Origin: Winogradskyella wichelsiae
GTDB lineage: Bacteria > Bacteroidota > Bacteroidia > Flavobacteriales > Flavobacteriaceae
Assembly: GCF_013403925.1 (NCBI RefSeq)
Contig: NZ_JABFDJ010000001.1
Span: 372,001-436,000, forward strand
Direction of reading: 5' to 3'
DNA length: 64,000 bases
Shown here: one piece after another, positions 26,103 through 36,111 of the stretch
Layout: the number at the start of each line of letters is the position of its first letter
How positions within the stretch are numbered: position 1 is the first letter of the stretch
Made by a program: the position numbers and the translations under genes
Notes under the pieces: generated by a model
What the model was told of the DNA's origin: nothing
Databases searched by the model: none
What the model saw: only the letters and a program-made list of their open reading frames with translations

Positions 26103-28289
26103 TTAGTTCTTAGTAGAATTTGCAACACCCCCTTTTATGGCTTGTCCTTCTTTTAAGTCACGAAGTACATTAATCGCTTCTTCTACATAAACATCTTTAG
26201 ATAAACTTTTATGCCACCTGTTTCGTTTTTCCATCAATACAGAATCTGCATCCATTAACTTCACCTCATAAGGTAACGATGTAAACGTTAAATCTGTTTG
26301 ATATTCTGAAAGCTTAGAAAAACGTTTTGTTTCTTCTTCATTAACTTCCATTTCCTTTTTATAAGTTTCGTAATTTAATGAATACGATTCGCGATCTCTA
26401 ATTTTCTTTACCCATTTCGCATTAGCATCAATTAGCTTCAATTGTTCATTACTAAACATCCTAGCTTTACTTTTACTAACTGTAGTATCATAATCGAAAT
26501 AGTTAGTCCATACATCATAATCAGCAGCATCAATTTTATCCCATGGTAATGGGTTTTCTTGATCTTTTTCTCCTATATCAATGTAACTATAACGGTCTGG
26601 AACCACAACATCACTCTTTACACCTTCTAACTGTGTTGACCCTCCATTAATTCTATAAAATTTCTGAGTAGTAAACTTCAGAGCACCTAAATCGCCTTGT
26701 GTATTATTTTTTACCATTCGGTTTAAGTCCATTACGGTTTGTACCGTACCTTTACCATAAGTCTGCTTGCTTCCAATAACAATCCCTCGCTTATAATCTT
26801 GCATTGCTGCTGCTAAAATTTCTGATGCAGATGCAGATAACTCATTCACTAAGATTACTAAAGGACCATCCCAAACGATCGCTTTATCTTTATCACTTAA
26901 AACTTCTTTTGCCTCACCTGTTGTTTTCACTTGCACCACAGGACCTTCTTCTATAAATAACCCCGCAATATCAACTACCGTTTGCAAAGAACCACCACCA
27001 TTATTTCTAAGATCCATTACTAAACCTTCAACACCTTCTTTTTTTAATCTAATAATTTCTTGTTTAATATCTGAAGCTGCATTACGCTCATTGTAATCTT
27101 CAAAACTGATATAGAACTTAGGTAAGTTAATAAGCCCGAAAGTTTTTCCATCTTTTTTTACTATAGACGACTTAGCATAAGTTTCTTCTAATTCAACCAC
27201 ATCTCTTTTAATGTCTATATCTTGTATTGTACCATCTACTTTCTTTAAGGTTAATGTCACTACAGTTCCTTTTGGGCCTTTTATAAACTTAATAGCATCC
27301 TCTAAACGCATACCTACAACATTGATAGCTTCTTTTTCATCTCCTTGTTTTACTTTAAGAATCTGATCTCCTACCTCAAGCTCATCTGCTCTCCAAGCTG
27401 GTCCACCACTAATAATTTCATTCACCATAATGCCGTCTATTTTCTTTTGTAAACGTGCACCAATACCTTCAAATTTACCTGAGATATCTCTATCAAAACG
27501 TTCCTTATCTTCTGGCGCGAAATAAAAAGTATGTGGATCAAATTCTTCTACTATAGCATTGATATAAACAGCAAACCAATCGTTACGCCTTCTGTCTTCA
27601 ATATAATCATAAAGTTCATCAAGAGATTTTTTAGTTGCTAACCTAGCTTCAGATTCTAACTCTTTATCAGATTTCTTTTCTGCAGTTTCTTTAGTCTCTA
27701 ATTTTTCATTTGACTCAGACGTATCTGTATCCTCCGACGGATCGAAATCAGTATTTAAATCACGTTGTGAGACAACATTATCAAAATTTGCTATTGTAGA
27801 AAACTTAAGTTGCTTTCTCCAACGTTCCTTCATCTCACGTTTATTGGTAACATATGTTAGTTGCTTATAGTCTGCATTATATTCTTCTTCTTTTGAAAAA
27901 TTAAATGGCTTATCTAAAATGTTTTTATAAATGGTTTTAGACTCCTCAATACGTTGCAATAAACGCTCGTGCGTAAGATTGAAAAAAGAAACATCATAAG
28001 CCTTAATTTGATCATCTATTTTATTTCTGTAAGCTTCAAACTCTTTAATGTCTGATTCATAGAAATAACGTTTAAACGGATCTAAATTATTTAAATAGTC
28101 ATCATAAACATGTGATGAAAAGTCATCATTAATATCTTTAGGTTCAAAATGACCTTGATCCAGTAAGTAAGTAATAAGTTGAATTAACAATTTATCTTTA
28201 TCTGGATCTTCAAATTTTTTGCTTGTAAAACTGCACGAAGCAAATGCTATTAATAGCGCTAGTAATAAAAATTTATAATTCCCTTTCAT
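26103..28289 (-). CDS. prc: Carboxy-terminal (tail-specific) processing protease, lipoprotein
   Basis: 728 residues, S41 family. Lipoprotein signal with acceptor C19. Order: N-terminal helical domain (about 25-240) with a low-complexity acidic stretch near 183-215, PDZ domain (about 270-350, 'GIGARLQKKIDGIMV'), S41 core with 'VMDLRNNGGGSLQ', the serine box SASASE at 485-490 and catalytic Lys K513 in 'YGKGTVQ', then a C-terminal DUF3340-like region. Prc trims periplasmic proteins and controls hydrolases of the cell wall. Transcribed alone, away from surE. Confidence 0.94.
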   Translation of the reverse strand: MKGNYKFLLLALLIAFASCSFTSKKFEDPDKDKLLIQLITYLLDQGHFEPKDINDDFSSHVYDDYLNNLDPFKRYFYESDIKEFEAYRNKIDDQIKAYDVSFFNLTHERLLQRIEESKTIYKNILDKPFNFSKEEEYNADYKQLTYVTNKREMKERWRKQLKFSTIANFDNVVSQRDLNTDFDPSEDTDTSESNEKLETKETAEKKSDKELESEARLATKKSLDELYDYIEDRRRNDWFAVYINAIVEEFDPHTFYFAPEDKERFDRDISGKFEGIGARLQKKIDGIMVNEIISGGPAWRADELEVGDQILKVKQGDEKEAINVVGMRLEDAIKFIKGPKGTVVTLTLKKVDGTIQDIDIKRDVVELEETYAKSSIVKKDGKTFGLINLPKFYISFEDYNERNAASDIKQEIIRLKKEGVEGLVMDLRNNGGGSLQTVVDIAGLFIEEGPVVQVKTTGEAKEVLSDKDKAIVWDGPLVILVNELSASASEILAAAMQDYKRGIVIGSKQTYGKGTVQTVMDLNRMVKNNTQGDLGALKFTTQKFYRINGGSTQLEGVKSDVVVPDRYSYIDIGEKDQENPLPWDKIDAADYDVWTNYFDYDTTVSKSKARMFSNEQLKLIDANAKWVKKIRDRESYSLNYETYKKEMEVNEEETKRFSKLSEYQTDLTFTSLPYEVKLMDADSVLMEKRNRWHKSLSKDVYVEEAINVLRDLKEGQAIKGGVANSTKN

Positions 28290-28645
28290 TCTCTTTTTTT
28301 GTTTTTTTTAGGTAAAACGTAATCATTAATACTCAAGCTTTATTTGCTAAAAGCTAGAATATAGATCTACAATTTTTCTTTTGTAATTAAAGTAGGCTCT
28401 CAATTTTTCACTAAAATAGACGAAAAAACCATGCCACAAAAAATAGACACCCTATTTTTTTGTTAAAGCTATGACTACTACTTTCTAAAACTACAATCAA
28501 TCGCTTTAGGTTTCTACTTAATTCAAACACGCATCTTAAAAATAAAATTCTTATAGAAATTACAACTATCACAAACAGGGCAGGCATTTCCCTTAAATAG
28601 AAACCTTTTTTATTACTTTTACAATTCATTTAATATTAAGTAGAA
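28290..28645. other. 356-bp divergent intergenic region (prc / surE)
   Basis: Holds the start regions of prc (minus) and surE (plus). A 9-bp A/T-rich hairpin lies at 28438-28460 (AAAAAATAG / CTATTTTTT). No convincing TAnnTTTG promoter, tRNA or conserved small gene is visible. A possible 72-codon frame on the minus strand looks spurious. Confidence 0.5.
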
Positions 28646-29413
28646 ATGTCTAAACGCCCATTAATTTTAGTCACAAACGACGATGGTATAACAGCACCTG
28701 GAATTAGAACTTTAATCTCTGTAATGAATACAATTGGAGATGTAGTTGTAGTTGCACCAGACAGCCCTCAAAGCGCTACAGGACACGCTATTACAATCAA
28801 TTCCACTTTATACGTAGAAAAAGTAACGATAGATGGTAATCAACCAGAATATAGTTGCTCAGGAACACCTGTTGATTGTGTAAAACTAGCAGTCAATGAA
28901 ATTTTAGACCGAAGACCTGATATTTGTGTTTCAGGAATTAATCATGGCTCTAACTCTTCAATTAATGTTATTTATTCAGGAACGATGAGTGCTGCAGTAG
29001 AAGCTGGAATCGAAGGTATACCTGCGATAGGGTTTTCTCTTTTAGATTATAACTGGGATGCTAATTTTGAGCACTGTAAAACTTTTATCGAAACGATTAC
29101 AAAACAAGTTTTAGAAAATGGTTTACCCAATGGAGTCGTTTTGAATGTTAATTTACCAAACTTAAAAAAGGAAGACATTAAAGGAATTAAAGTTTGCAGA
29201 CAAGCAAAAGCTAATTGGGAAGAAGAGTTTGATAAACGCACCAATCCTATGGGACGCGATTATTATTGGCTTACTGGCAAATTTGTAAATATGGATGAAG
29301 GTGAAGACACGGATGAATGGGCTTTAGAAAATGGATATGTTTCTGTAGTACCAGTTCAGTTTGATTTAACTGCATACCATGCCATACAGAATTTGAATAC
29401 TTGGAAATTATAA
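28646..29413 (+). CDS. surE: 5'/3'-nucleotidase SurE
   Basis: 255 residues, normal length. The N-terminus 'PLILVTNDDGITAPGIRTL' carries the metal-binding DD and N residues; 'PDSPQSATGHAITI', 'CSGTPVDCVKLAV', and 'SGINHGSNSSINVIYSGTMSAAVEA' complete the active site. The enzyme dephosphorylates nucleoside monophosphates in stress and stationary phase. It is 36 bp upstream of lpxB on the same strand, a common pairing in flavobacteria. Confidence 0.97.
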   Translation: MSKRPLILVTNDDGITAPGIRTLISVMNTIGDVVVVAPDSPQSATGHAITINSTLYVEKVTIDGNQPEYSCSGTPVDCVKLAVNEILDRRPDICVSGINHGSNSSINVIYSGTMSAAVEAGIEGIPAIGFSLLDYNWDANFEHCKTFIETITKQVLENGLPNGVVLNVNLPNLKKEDIKGIKVCRQAKANWEEEFDKRTNPMGRDYYWLTGKFVNMDEGEDTDEWALENGYVSVVPVQFDLTAYHAIQNLNTWKL

Positions 29414-29449
29414 TTAGTTTTATAAAAAGATTTTAAATTAAGAATTAGA

Positions 29450-30571
29450 ATGAAATACTACATCATAGCAGGAGAAGCTTCGGGTGATTTACATGGTTCT
29501 AATCTAATGAAAGCATTATTTAAACAAGATGAACATGCTGATATTAGATTTTGGGGTGGTGACCTTATGCAAAATGTTGGTGGCGAATTGGTGTTGCATT
29601 ATAAGGAACGCCAGTTTATGGGTTTTGCTGAAGTTATATTTAACCTCAGAAAAATTTTAGGACTCATTAAATTTTGTAAAACGGATATTAAAACATTTCA
29701 GCCTGATGTTATCATTTTTATAGACAACTCTGGCTTTAATCTAAGAGTTGCAAAATGGGCAAAAGAGCATAAGTTTAAAACTCATTATTATATTTCTCCA
29801 CAAGTTTGGGCATCTAGAGCAAACAGGGTAGAAAAGATAAAGAGAGATGTTGATGCTATGTATTGCATTCTTCCTTTTGAAAAAGCATTTTACGCAAAAT
29901 ATAATTTTGATGTTAACTTTGTGGGACATCCGTTAATTGATGCCATTGCAGATAGACCACAAGTTGAAGATGACTTTTTTAGAAAAGAAAATAATTTAAG
30001 TGATTTACCAATTATTGCATTATTACCGGGTAGTCGTAAACAAGAAATTACAAAAATGTTGGGCGTTATGCTTAGCTTAGTTGATGATTTTGAAGATTAT
30101 CAATTTGTTATTGCAGGAGCGCCGAGTCAAGATTTTGATTTTTATAAACCTTTTATAAAACACGATAATATTAATTTCATTTCTAATAAAACTTACGATT
30201 TACTCAGTGTTTCAACAGCCGCCTTAGTAACCTCAGGCACTGCTACATTAGAAACCGCCTTATTTAAAGTCCCTCAGGTAGTATGCTATAAAGCAAATGC
30301 TATTTCATATCAAATAGCAAAACGTATTATTACCTTAAAATATATCTCGCTTGTTAATCTTATAATGGATCGTGAAGTTGTCACAGAATTGATTCAAGGT
30401 GATTTAAATAAAAAACGATTAAAAAAAGAATTAACTGCTATTTTAGATTCTGAAAACCGGGAACAACTATTTTTAGATTATTACGAATTAGAAAAAATAT
30501 TAGGAGGACGAGGTGCTAGTGAAAATGCTGCTAAATTAATTGTTGCATCAATCAAAGATGCTAACAACTAA
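29450..30571 (+). CDS. lpxB: Lipid-A-disaccharide synthase LpxB
   Basis: 373 residues. 'YYIIAGEASGDLHGSNLM' at the start, 'GFAEVIFNLRKI', 'IDNSGFNLRVAKWAK', 'YYISPQVWAS', 'CILPFEKAFY', 'FVGHPLIDAI', 'LLPGSRKQEI' and 'TSGTATLETALFKVPQVVCYKA' are all LpxB hallmarks. It condenses UDP-diacylglucosamine with lipid X at the inner membrane to make the lipid A disaccharide. Probably co-transcribed with surE and the following NlpC/P60 lipoprotein gene (39 bp gap). Confidence 0.97.
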   Translation: MKYYIIAGEASGDLHGSNLMKALFKQDEHADIRFWGGDLMQNVGGELVLHYKERQFMGFAEVIFNLRKILGLIKFCKTDIKTFQPDVIIFIDNSGFNLRVAKWAKEHKFKTHYYISPQVWASRANRVEKIKRDVDAMYCILPFEKAFYAKYNFDVNFVGHPLIDAIADRPQVEDDFFRKENNLSDLPIIALLPGSRKQEITKMLGVMLSLVDDFEDYQFVIAGAPSQDFDFYKPFIKHDNINFISNKTYDLLSVSTAALVTSGTATLETALFKVPQVVCYKANAISYQIAKRIITLKYISLVNLIMDREVVTELIQGDLNKKRLKKELTAILDSENREQLFLDYYELEKILGGRGASENAAKLIVASIKDANN

Positions 30572-30610
30572 CTTCTAAACTATTAAAAAAACAAATCCCC
30601 AAAACTACAT

Positions 30611-31120
30611 ATGAAAAAATTATTGCCTCTTATATTACTCGTTATACTAGCAAGCAGTTGTAAATCGAAAAAAACAGTCTCTAGCACATCTAGACAGGCC
30701 AGAACGATTGATGTTAATACCAATGTAAAAACAAGTTCTGAAGCAAAAAGTATTGTAAAATATGCACAAACTTTTGATGGCACACGCTATAAATATGGCG
30801 GTACTACTAAAAAAGGTATGGATTGTTCTGGATTAATTTATACGAGTTATAAAAAATATGATGTTAGTCTACCTAGAAGTACATCGGGACTAAAAACCAC
30901 CGGAGATTGGGTGGATGTAAAAGAAGTTAATGTTGGTGATCTTTTGTTTTTTGCTACTAGTAAAAACAGTAGAAAAGTAAATCACGTTGGTATTGTTACT
31001 AATGTTAGAACAGGTAATGTCGAATTTCTTCACGCATCTACAAGTAGAGGTGTCATGACTTCTTCATTAGCTGATAAATATTGGTACTTTGCCTTTGTAC
31101 AAGCTAGACGTGTTTTGTAA
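30611..31120 (+). CDS. NlpC/P60 (C40) cysteine peptidase lipoprotein
   Basis: 169 residues. Lipoprotein signal with acceptor C17. The NlpC/P60 domain (about 45-168) has the catalytic C72 in 'GMDCSGLIYTSY', H125 in 'VNHVGIVT' and a third polar residue at H141 in 'FLHAST'. Enzymes of this type cut the gamma-D-Glu-meso-DAP link of peptidoglycan stem peptides, in agreement with the DAP-type MurE of this organism. Resembles the E. coli Spr/MepS group. Likely in one operon with surE and lpxB. Confidence 0.93.
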   Translation: MKKLLPLILLVILASSCKSKKTVSSTSRQARTIDVNTNVKTSSEAKSIVKYAQTFDGTRYKYGGTTKKGMDCSGLIYTSYKKYDVSLPRSTSGLKTTGDWVDVKEVNVGDLLFFATSKNSRKVNHVGIVTNVRTGNVEFLHASTSRGVMTSSLADKYWYFAFVQARRVL

Positions 31121-31250
31121 ATCTATGACATTCTTAACCGCTGAAAAAACATCTAGCAACTTCAGTATAAAATAGAGTAACACTCTTACAGTCTTAAGCT
31201 TAAAAAACAAAATAATAACATAATATATAGATTTTTAGTAACTTACGTTA

Positions 31251-33281
31251 ATGAAGCTACTAAATTTCACGATAATAAAACTTACCATTTGCTTAATATC
31301 TGGTATTCTTTTGGCACATTACCTAAAGCCAAATTTCCATATTATATGGTGCCTATCTATTGTACTAGCAGCTTTTATTGGCATTTACACCTATATTATT
31401 AAGACTAAAATTAGCTGTTCACCAATTTTTGGTGCTCTTGTGTATCTGTGCATGATTGGCATTGGTATTATTGCGTATAGTTTTCAAGATGAGAGATTAC
31501 AATCAAATCATTATACGCATTACACTTCAGATGGTAATTATAACAATTTTATTTTTCAAATTAAAGAACGGTTGAAACCTGATGCTTATAACGAGAAATA
31601 TATTGTAAGCATAACATCGATTAACGATAAAGAAACTGTTGGCCGTTTACTGATTAATATAAAACGAGATCATCTTTTAAAATCATATAGTATTGATGAT
31701 CGCTTTTATGCATTTAGCCCATTACAACCTATACAGAAACCTTTAAATCCTCATCAGTTTGATTACAATAAGTATTTAGAATTTCAGCAGGTTTACCATC
31801 AATTATATCTAGATTCTTCAAATACTTTACGACTCTCAAGTTCTAAACAAACTATTTACGGGTATGCTGATGCTTTAAGACTAAAAATAAACAACAAACT
31901 TATTACTGCCGGTTTTAAAGATGAAGCTTTAAGTATTATGAACGCACTTTTACTAGGGCAACGCAACACTATTGACAAAACAATATATTCTAATTATGTC
32001 AATTCTGGTACTATCCATATCTTGGCTGTTTCTGGTTTGCATGTTGGCATTATATTGTTAATACTTAATTTTATATTAAGTCCGCTACTCTATTTAAAAT
32101 ACGGACACTTTATAAGACCTTTTATTTTAATCCTAATACTCTGGAGCTTCGCTATTATTGCGGGCTTAAAACCTTCTGTTACTAGAGCTGTAATGATGTT
32201 TAGTATCATCAGTATTGCCTTGCACTTTAAGCGCCGTACTAACGTTTATAATACTTTAGTCATTTCTGCCTTTATCATTTTATTAGTTCAACCAACTTTC
32301 TTGTTTGCTGTAGGATTTCAAATGAGTTATTTAGCTGTGTTAGCGATTGTGAGTATCCAACCTATAATTTATAAATTATGGACACCAAAGCAATTTATAC
32401 CTCGTAAATTATGGACCATATTTACAGTTACCTTGGCTGCTCAATTTGGTGTAGCACCAATTAGCTTATTTTATTTCCATCAATTCCCTGGTTTGTTTTT
32501 TATAGCGAATGTTGTAGTTATCCCTTTTTTAGGACTTATTTTAGGTATTGGAATGCTAATAATAGCATTAGCATTATTAAATCTACTACCAAAGTTTCTT
32601 GTTTTGATCTATAGTTACATCATCGATGCTCTAAATGATTTTATTGCTTGGGTAGCGCAGTTTGAAAACTTCTTACTGAAAGACATTCCGTTTACAATGC
32701 TTCAAGTTATTGTATGCTATTTAATCATTATAACTTTGCTGAAATTTAATAAGTATAAAAAATTTACTTGGGCAGCTGCATCCCTTGTTTTTATTATTGG
32801 GTTACAAGGAATTCAATTTTACAACAGGTATCACGATCAAAATGATGAATTTATTATTTTTAACAAGAGTAGACACTCTATAATAGGAATTAAGAATAAC
32901 AAAAACCTCATTCTACATCATAATTTAGACACATTACAACGCCAAAGCAATTACGCTATAAAAAACTATAAAGTCGGAGAATCTATAATTAAGATTGCAG
33001 ATGATAGCTTACAAAGCGTATATCAATATAAAGGTAAAACCATATTAGTAATAGATAGCTTATCTATTTACAAGAACCTCTCTTTTAGACCACACTACAT
33101 ATTATTGCGCAATTCTCCAAGACTTAATCTTAACCGACTTATTGATAGTTTAAATCCGGAACAAATAATAGCAGATGCTAGTAATTACAAATCCTATGTA
33201 AAACGCTGGACAGAAACATCGTATTCTAAAAAAATCCCTTTTCATTATACGAATGAAAAGGGAGCATTTATATTAAAATAA
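31251..33281 (+). CDS. comEC: ComEC/Rec2-family membrane channel protein
   Basis: 676 residues. N-terminal membrane helices and an OB-fold-like DUF4131 region (about 1-200), then the competence domain with 'LLLGQRNTIDKTIYSNYVNSGTIHILAVSGLHVGIILL' split over its helices, 'AGLKPSVTRAVMMF' and 'GFQMSYLAVLAIVSIQP'. The C-terminal part after about 510 is short; the metallo-beta-lactamase domain present in longer ComEC proteins is absent or degenerate, as in many Bacteroidota members. Role in single-strand DNA passage across the inner membrane is inferred from the family. Its 3' end encodes a terminator for the convergent gene. Confidence 0.92.
   Translation: MKLLNFTIIKLTICLISGILLAHYLKPNFHIIWCLSIVLAAFIGIYTYIIKTKISCSPIFGALVYLCMIGIGIIAYSFQDERLQSNHYTHYTSDGNYNNFIFQIKERLKPDAYNEKYIVSITSINDKETVGRLLINIKRDHLLKSYSIDDRFYAFSPLQPIQKPLNPHQFDYNKYLEFQQVYHQLYLDSSNTLRLSSSKQTIYGYADALRLKINNKLITAGFKDEALSIMNALLLGQRNTIDKTIYSNYVNSGTIHILAVSGLHVGIILLILNFILSPLLYLKYGHFIRPFILILILWSFAIIAGLKPSVTRAVMMFSIISIALHFKRRTNVYNTLVISAFIILLVQPTFLFAVGFQMSYLAVLAIVSIQPIIYKLWTPKQFIPRKLWTIFTVTLAAQFGVAPISLFYFHQFPGLFFIANVVVIPFLGLILGIGMLIIALALLNLLPKFLVLIYSYIIDALNDFIAWVAQFENFLLKDIPFTMLQVIVCYLIIITLLKFNKYKKFTWAAASLVFIIGLQGIQFYNRYHDQNDEFIIFNKSRHSIIGIKNNKNLILHHNLDTLQRQSNYAIKNYKVGESIIKIADDSLQSVYQYKGKTILVIDSLSIYKNLSFRPHYILLRNSPRLNLNRLIDSLNPEQIIADASNYKSYVKRWTETSYSKKIPFHYTNEKGAFILK
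33227..33263 (-). terminator. Intrinsic terminator embedded in the end of comEC
   Basis: A perfect 12-bp stem (TCCCTTTTCATT/AATGAAAAGGGA, 33235-33263) with a 5-base loop. On the minus strand it is followed by a T-run (33227-33234). It ends the convergent thioredoxin-like transcript while lying inside the last codons of comEC. Confidence 0.75.
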
Positions 33282-33288
33282 TGATTTC

Positions 33289-33840
33289 TTATTCTTTAAA
33301 CGACGGCTTAAAAGCCTCAAAGTATTCATTAAATTGCTCTTGAGAGGTCATATCTTTATGATCGTCACTTTTAAAAAGTTTTAAATACAGCTCTAACTGC
33401 TGCGGTTTTAAATATCCTGTAATTGGAGAAATAAATCCGCCTTCTTCATCAAAAAAGACCATAGTAGGATATGCTTGTACTTGCAAAAACCTTGAGAATT
33501 CGTGCGCACTGTTACGCTTGTTTTCTTTTGCGGGGTCATAATTAGGGTTTTTAAAAGTTTGCTCCTTATAAGTCACCGTAGAATTTCCTTCTGCATTAAA
33601 CTTTACAGCATAATAATGCTCATTGATGTAAGCCGCAACATCTTCGTTATGAAATGTGTTTTTATCAAGCATAATACAAGGCCCACACCAATTGGTGTAA
33701 ACGTCCATAAAGATCTTTTTAGGTTCTTTTTTTTGAAGCTCTAAAGCCTCATCTATCGTTAACCAATTAATTTCTTGTGCTACTGTTGTAAATGAAAAAG
33801 CAAAAATAGCAATTAGCCCTAAAGTTATTTTTTTTATCAT
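33289..33840 (-). CDS. Periplasmic thioredoxin-like protein (CGPC)
   Basis: 183 residues with a Sec signal peptide (cleavage near residue 21). The thioredoxin-fold domain carries 'YTNWCGPCIMLDK' with the redox cysteines C52 and C55 and the cis-proline segment 'QAYPTMVFFD'. Extended loops and a C-terminal helix (LELYLKLF) resemble the DUF255/SoxW-like secreted thioredoxins of Bacteroidota. It probably reduces or isomerises disulfides in the periplasm; partner unknown. The stop is 7 bp from the convergent comEC stop. Confidence 0.88.
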   Translation of the reverse strand: MIKKITLGLIAIFAFSFTTVAQEINWLTIDEALELQKKEPKKIFMDVYTNWCGPCIMLDKNTFHNEDVAAYINEHYYAVKFNAEGNSTVTYKEQTFKNPNYDPAKENKRNSAHEFSRFLQVQAYPTMVFFDEEGGFISPITGYLKPQQLELYLKLFKSDDHKDMTSQEQFNEYFEAFKPSFKE

Positions 33841-33876
33841 ATTTATTTCGTTGCAAAATTTGATCCGAACTTACAA

Positions 33877-33902
33877 AAAATGCTCCTAAGGCGGAGCATT
33901 TT
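33877..33902 (-). terminator. Intrinsic terminator after the POT transporter genes
   Basis: AAAATGCTCC pairs with GGAGCATTTT around TAAGGC, with flanking A and T runs, 22 bp past the stop of the 706-residue transporter. Confidence 0.85.
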
Positions 33903-33923
33903 ATATATTTTTAACGGTTTATG

Positions 33924-36044
33924 TTAACGTACACCGTGCATTAATTTTTTTAACACAGGATTTAAAAAGAAAATTAACAATCCTGCAAGAACTGGTACAA
34001 TAGTAAATATTAAAAAGAATGTTGATAAACTATATTCTTTAGTAATATTTTCAATTTGCCCTCCTAATACGGCTGCTAATTTATTACCAATAGCGATGGC
34101 CAAATACCACATACCAAACATCAGCGCTATCATTCGTCCTGGCACTAATTTACTAACATAAGACAAACCAACTGGTGATAAACAAAGTTCACCAAGAGTA
34201 TGAAATAGGTAAGCTAGTATAAGCCAAATCATACTCACTTTTACACCGTCTACAATTCCTGCAGCACCAAAAGCAAGTAAACCAAACCCAAGCCCCATAA
34301 TACTTAAACCAAGCGCATATTTAGTAGCTGCACTAGGGTTATATTTACTTTCCCACCACTTAGAAAAGAAAGATGCGAATACAATAATAAAAAACGAATT
34401 TAGAATACTAAACCATGATACCGTAATTTCAACCTCATTATCTCTTACTTTAGTAATCGTTGCTCCTACAATACCATTATCCCTATTTAATTCTTCAGCT
34501 TTTTGTTTTGTTGCCTCTAAACGCTCTCCATCTAAGAAACCAAATTGTGTAGCTTCATTATTTTTAGGTGCAATGTTTAATTTGTCTCCCACATTAAATG
34601 TAAGGGGTTCTGCTATAGAAGTAGTACGTTTTACAATTTTATGTGTAGCATCGGATTTTGTATTTTCTGATACAGGGATATATAAAAATTGCATTTTACC
34701 ATCCTTATCTACTTTTTGTTCACCGTTATCATCTAAGTCTGGTTTTTCAAGAGCAGAATAAGTAACATCATAAGCAATAGTATTGTAATCTCTATTTAAC
34801 ATCCACCCTACAATTCCCCACATAAATAAGAAACAAATCACTAAAACAATATTAGAACCTGGTATCTTACTGAATGTTTTCTTCCATAAAATAAAAAGCA
34901 CATATGAAATTATAATTAAAGGAATTACGGTAAGTAATGTGTTAATGATATTAAACATCGTTGCTGCTCCACCACTTAACATTCTATCTACATTATCTCT
35001 TGCAAAAATCACTAAAGAAGATGCACCTTGCTCAAAAGACATCCAGAAGAACACCGTAAAGAACGCAAAAATGATAAATGCTATCATTCTATCTCTTACC
35101 ACTGAAGTGTAACGTAAAATACGACCAACAACTAAGATTAAGAATAATGCTAATGCAAAAAGAACCGCTGTATATTGACCTTCAAAATCTCCTACCTGTA
35201 AGAAAGAAAACATATCTACACCAGCTATTTTAGACATTGGATCATTAATTGCATAAGCAAGACCAATAACAGCAGATATTACAATTAATATTTTATCTAA
35301 AGTTGTAAAAGGATTAGGACGCTCTTCTAATTCAGTATCATCTTCACCAACTTCAACACTTTCTTCGTTTATATTCTGAGGTAATTCTACTTCATGCTCT
35401 TTAGATGGTTTAGCTCCTATTTTACCAAATAAAGGCCCCGATAACCAAAATTGAATTGTTCCAAGAAGCATAAAGATACCAGCTAATCCAAAACCATAAG
35501 ACCAACCTACTTTCTCAGCTAAATATCCACAAAGCATCATTCCGAAAAAAGCTCCTGCATTTACACCCATGTAATATATTGTGTATGCACCATCTTTTTT
35601 CTCTGGATTTTTCTTGTACATATCCGAAATAATAGACGTCATCGTTGGTTTAAAGAAACCTGTACCAATTACTAATAAAAATAACCCAAAGTATAATGAA
35701 AACTCTGTTTCTATAGCCATCGAAGCATGACCTGCCGTCATGACTAATGAACCAATAATAACAGCTGTACGATAACCTGTGTATTTATCCGCAAGCCAAC
35801 CACCAATAATCGGTGTGATATAAAGCAACATAGCATAAGTACCAAAAAGCGCCCCTGCATTTTCTACTGTCCACTCCCAACCTGGATTGTAACCAATGGC
35901 TGCCATAGTAAGAAAATTAACCAGTAATACACGCATTCCATAGAACGAAAAACGCTCCCACATTTCAGTAAAAAATAAAACAAAAAGTCCAGCAGGGTGA
36001 CCTAGAACTTTGTCTTTAAACAGATTCTCTATATCAGTATTCAT
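33924..36044 (-). CDS. POT/PTR2-family peptide:H+ symporter (with periplasmic insert)
   Basis: 706 residues, much longer than a typical bacterial POT (about 460-500). N-terminal hallmark 'EMWERFSFYGMR' holds the ExxER proton-coupling motif; 'YYMGVNAGAFFGMMLCG' is the PTR2 signature and 'HTLGELCLSPVGLSYVSKLVP' lies in the C-terminal half. A soluble, charged insert of about 110 residues (about 415-530) sits between membrane helices, with five helices after it; a further charged loop occurs near 215-245. It imports di- and tripeptides. Next to a second POT and a dipeptidyl peptidase on the same strand. Confidence 0.93.
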   Translation of the reverse strand: MNTDIENLFKDKVLGHPAGLFVLFFTEMWERFSFYGMRVLLVNFLTMAAIGYNPGWEWTVENAGALFGTYAMLLYITPIIGGWLADKYTGYRTAVIIGSLVMTAGHASMAIETEFSLYFGLFLLVIGTGFFKPTMTSIISDMYKKNPEKKDGAYTIYYMGVNAGAFFGMMLCGYLAEKVGWSYGFGLAGIFMLLGTIQFWLSGPLFGKIGAKPSKEHEVELPQNINEESVEVGEDDTELEERPNPFTTLDKILIVISAVIGLAYAINDPMSKIAGVDMFSFLQVGDFEGQYTAVLFALALFLILVVGRILRYTSVVRDRMIAFIIFAFFTVFFWMSFEQGASSLVIFARDNVDRMLSGGAATMFNIINTLLTVIPLIIISYVLFILWKKTFSKIPGSNIVLVICFLFMWGIVGWMLNRDYNTIAYDVTYSALEKPDLDDNGEQKVDKDGKMQFLYIPVSENTKSDATHKIVKRTTSIAEPLTFNVGDKLNIAPKNNEATQFGFLDGERLEATKQKAEELNRDNGIVGATITKVRDNEVEITVSWFSILNSFFIIVFASFFSKWWESKYNPSAATKYALGLSIMGLGFGLLAFGAAGIVDGVKVSMIWLILAYLFHTLGELCLSPVGLSYVSKLVPGRMIALMFGMWYLAIAIGNKLAAVLGGQIENITKEYSLSTFFLIFTIVPVLAGLLIFFLNPVLKKLMHGVR

Positions 36045-36111
36045 AAAATAATTAATTTAATAAGGGAACTAAAATCCTTATGTTAGTAATCTTACACAAG
36101 GGTAATAGCAT

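Noticed and set aside
28411..28629. 72-codon frame on the minus strand upstream of surE
   Set aside because: Cysteine and leucine-rich translation without signal or motif and no family resemblance; it lies in the divergent promoter region of surE.
36060..36081. Hairpin ATAAGG/CCTTAT between the two POT genes
   Set aside because: Only six base pairs with a 10-base loop and no T-run on the minus strand; not convincing as a terminator.
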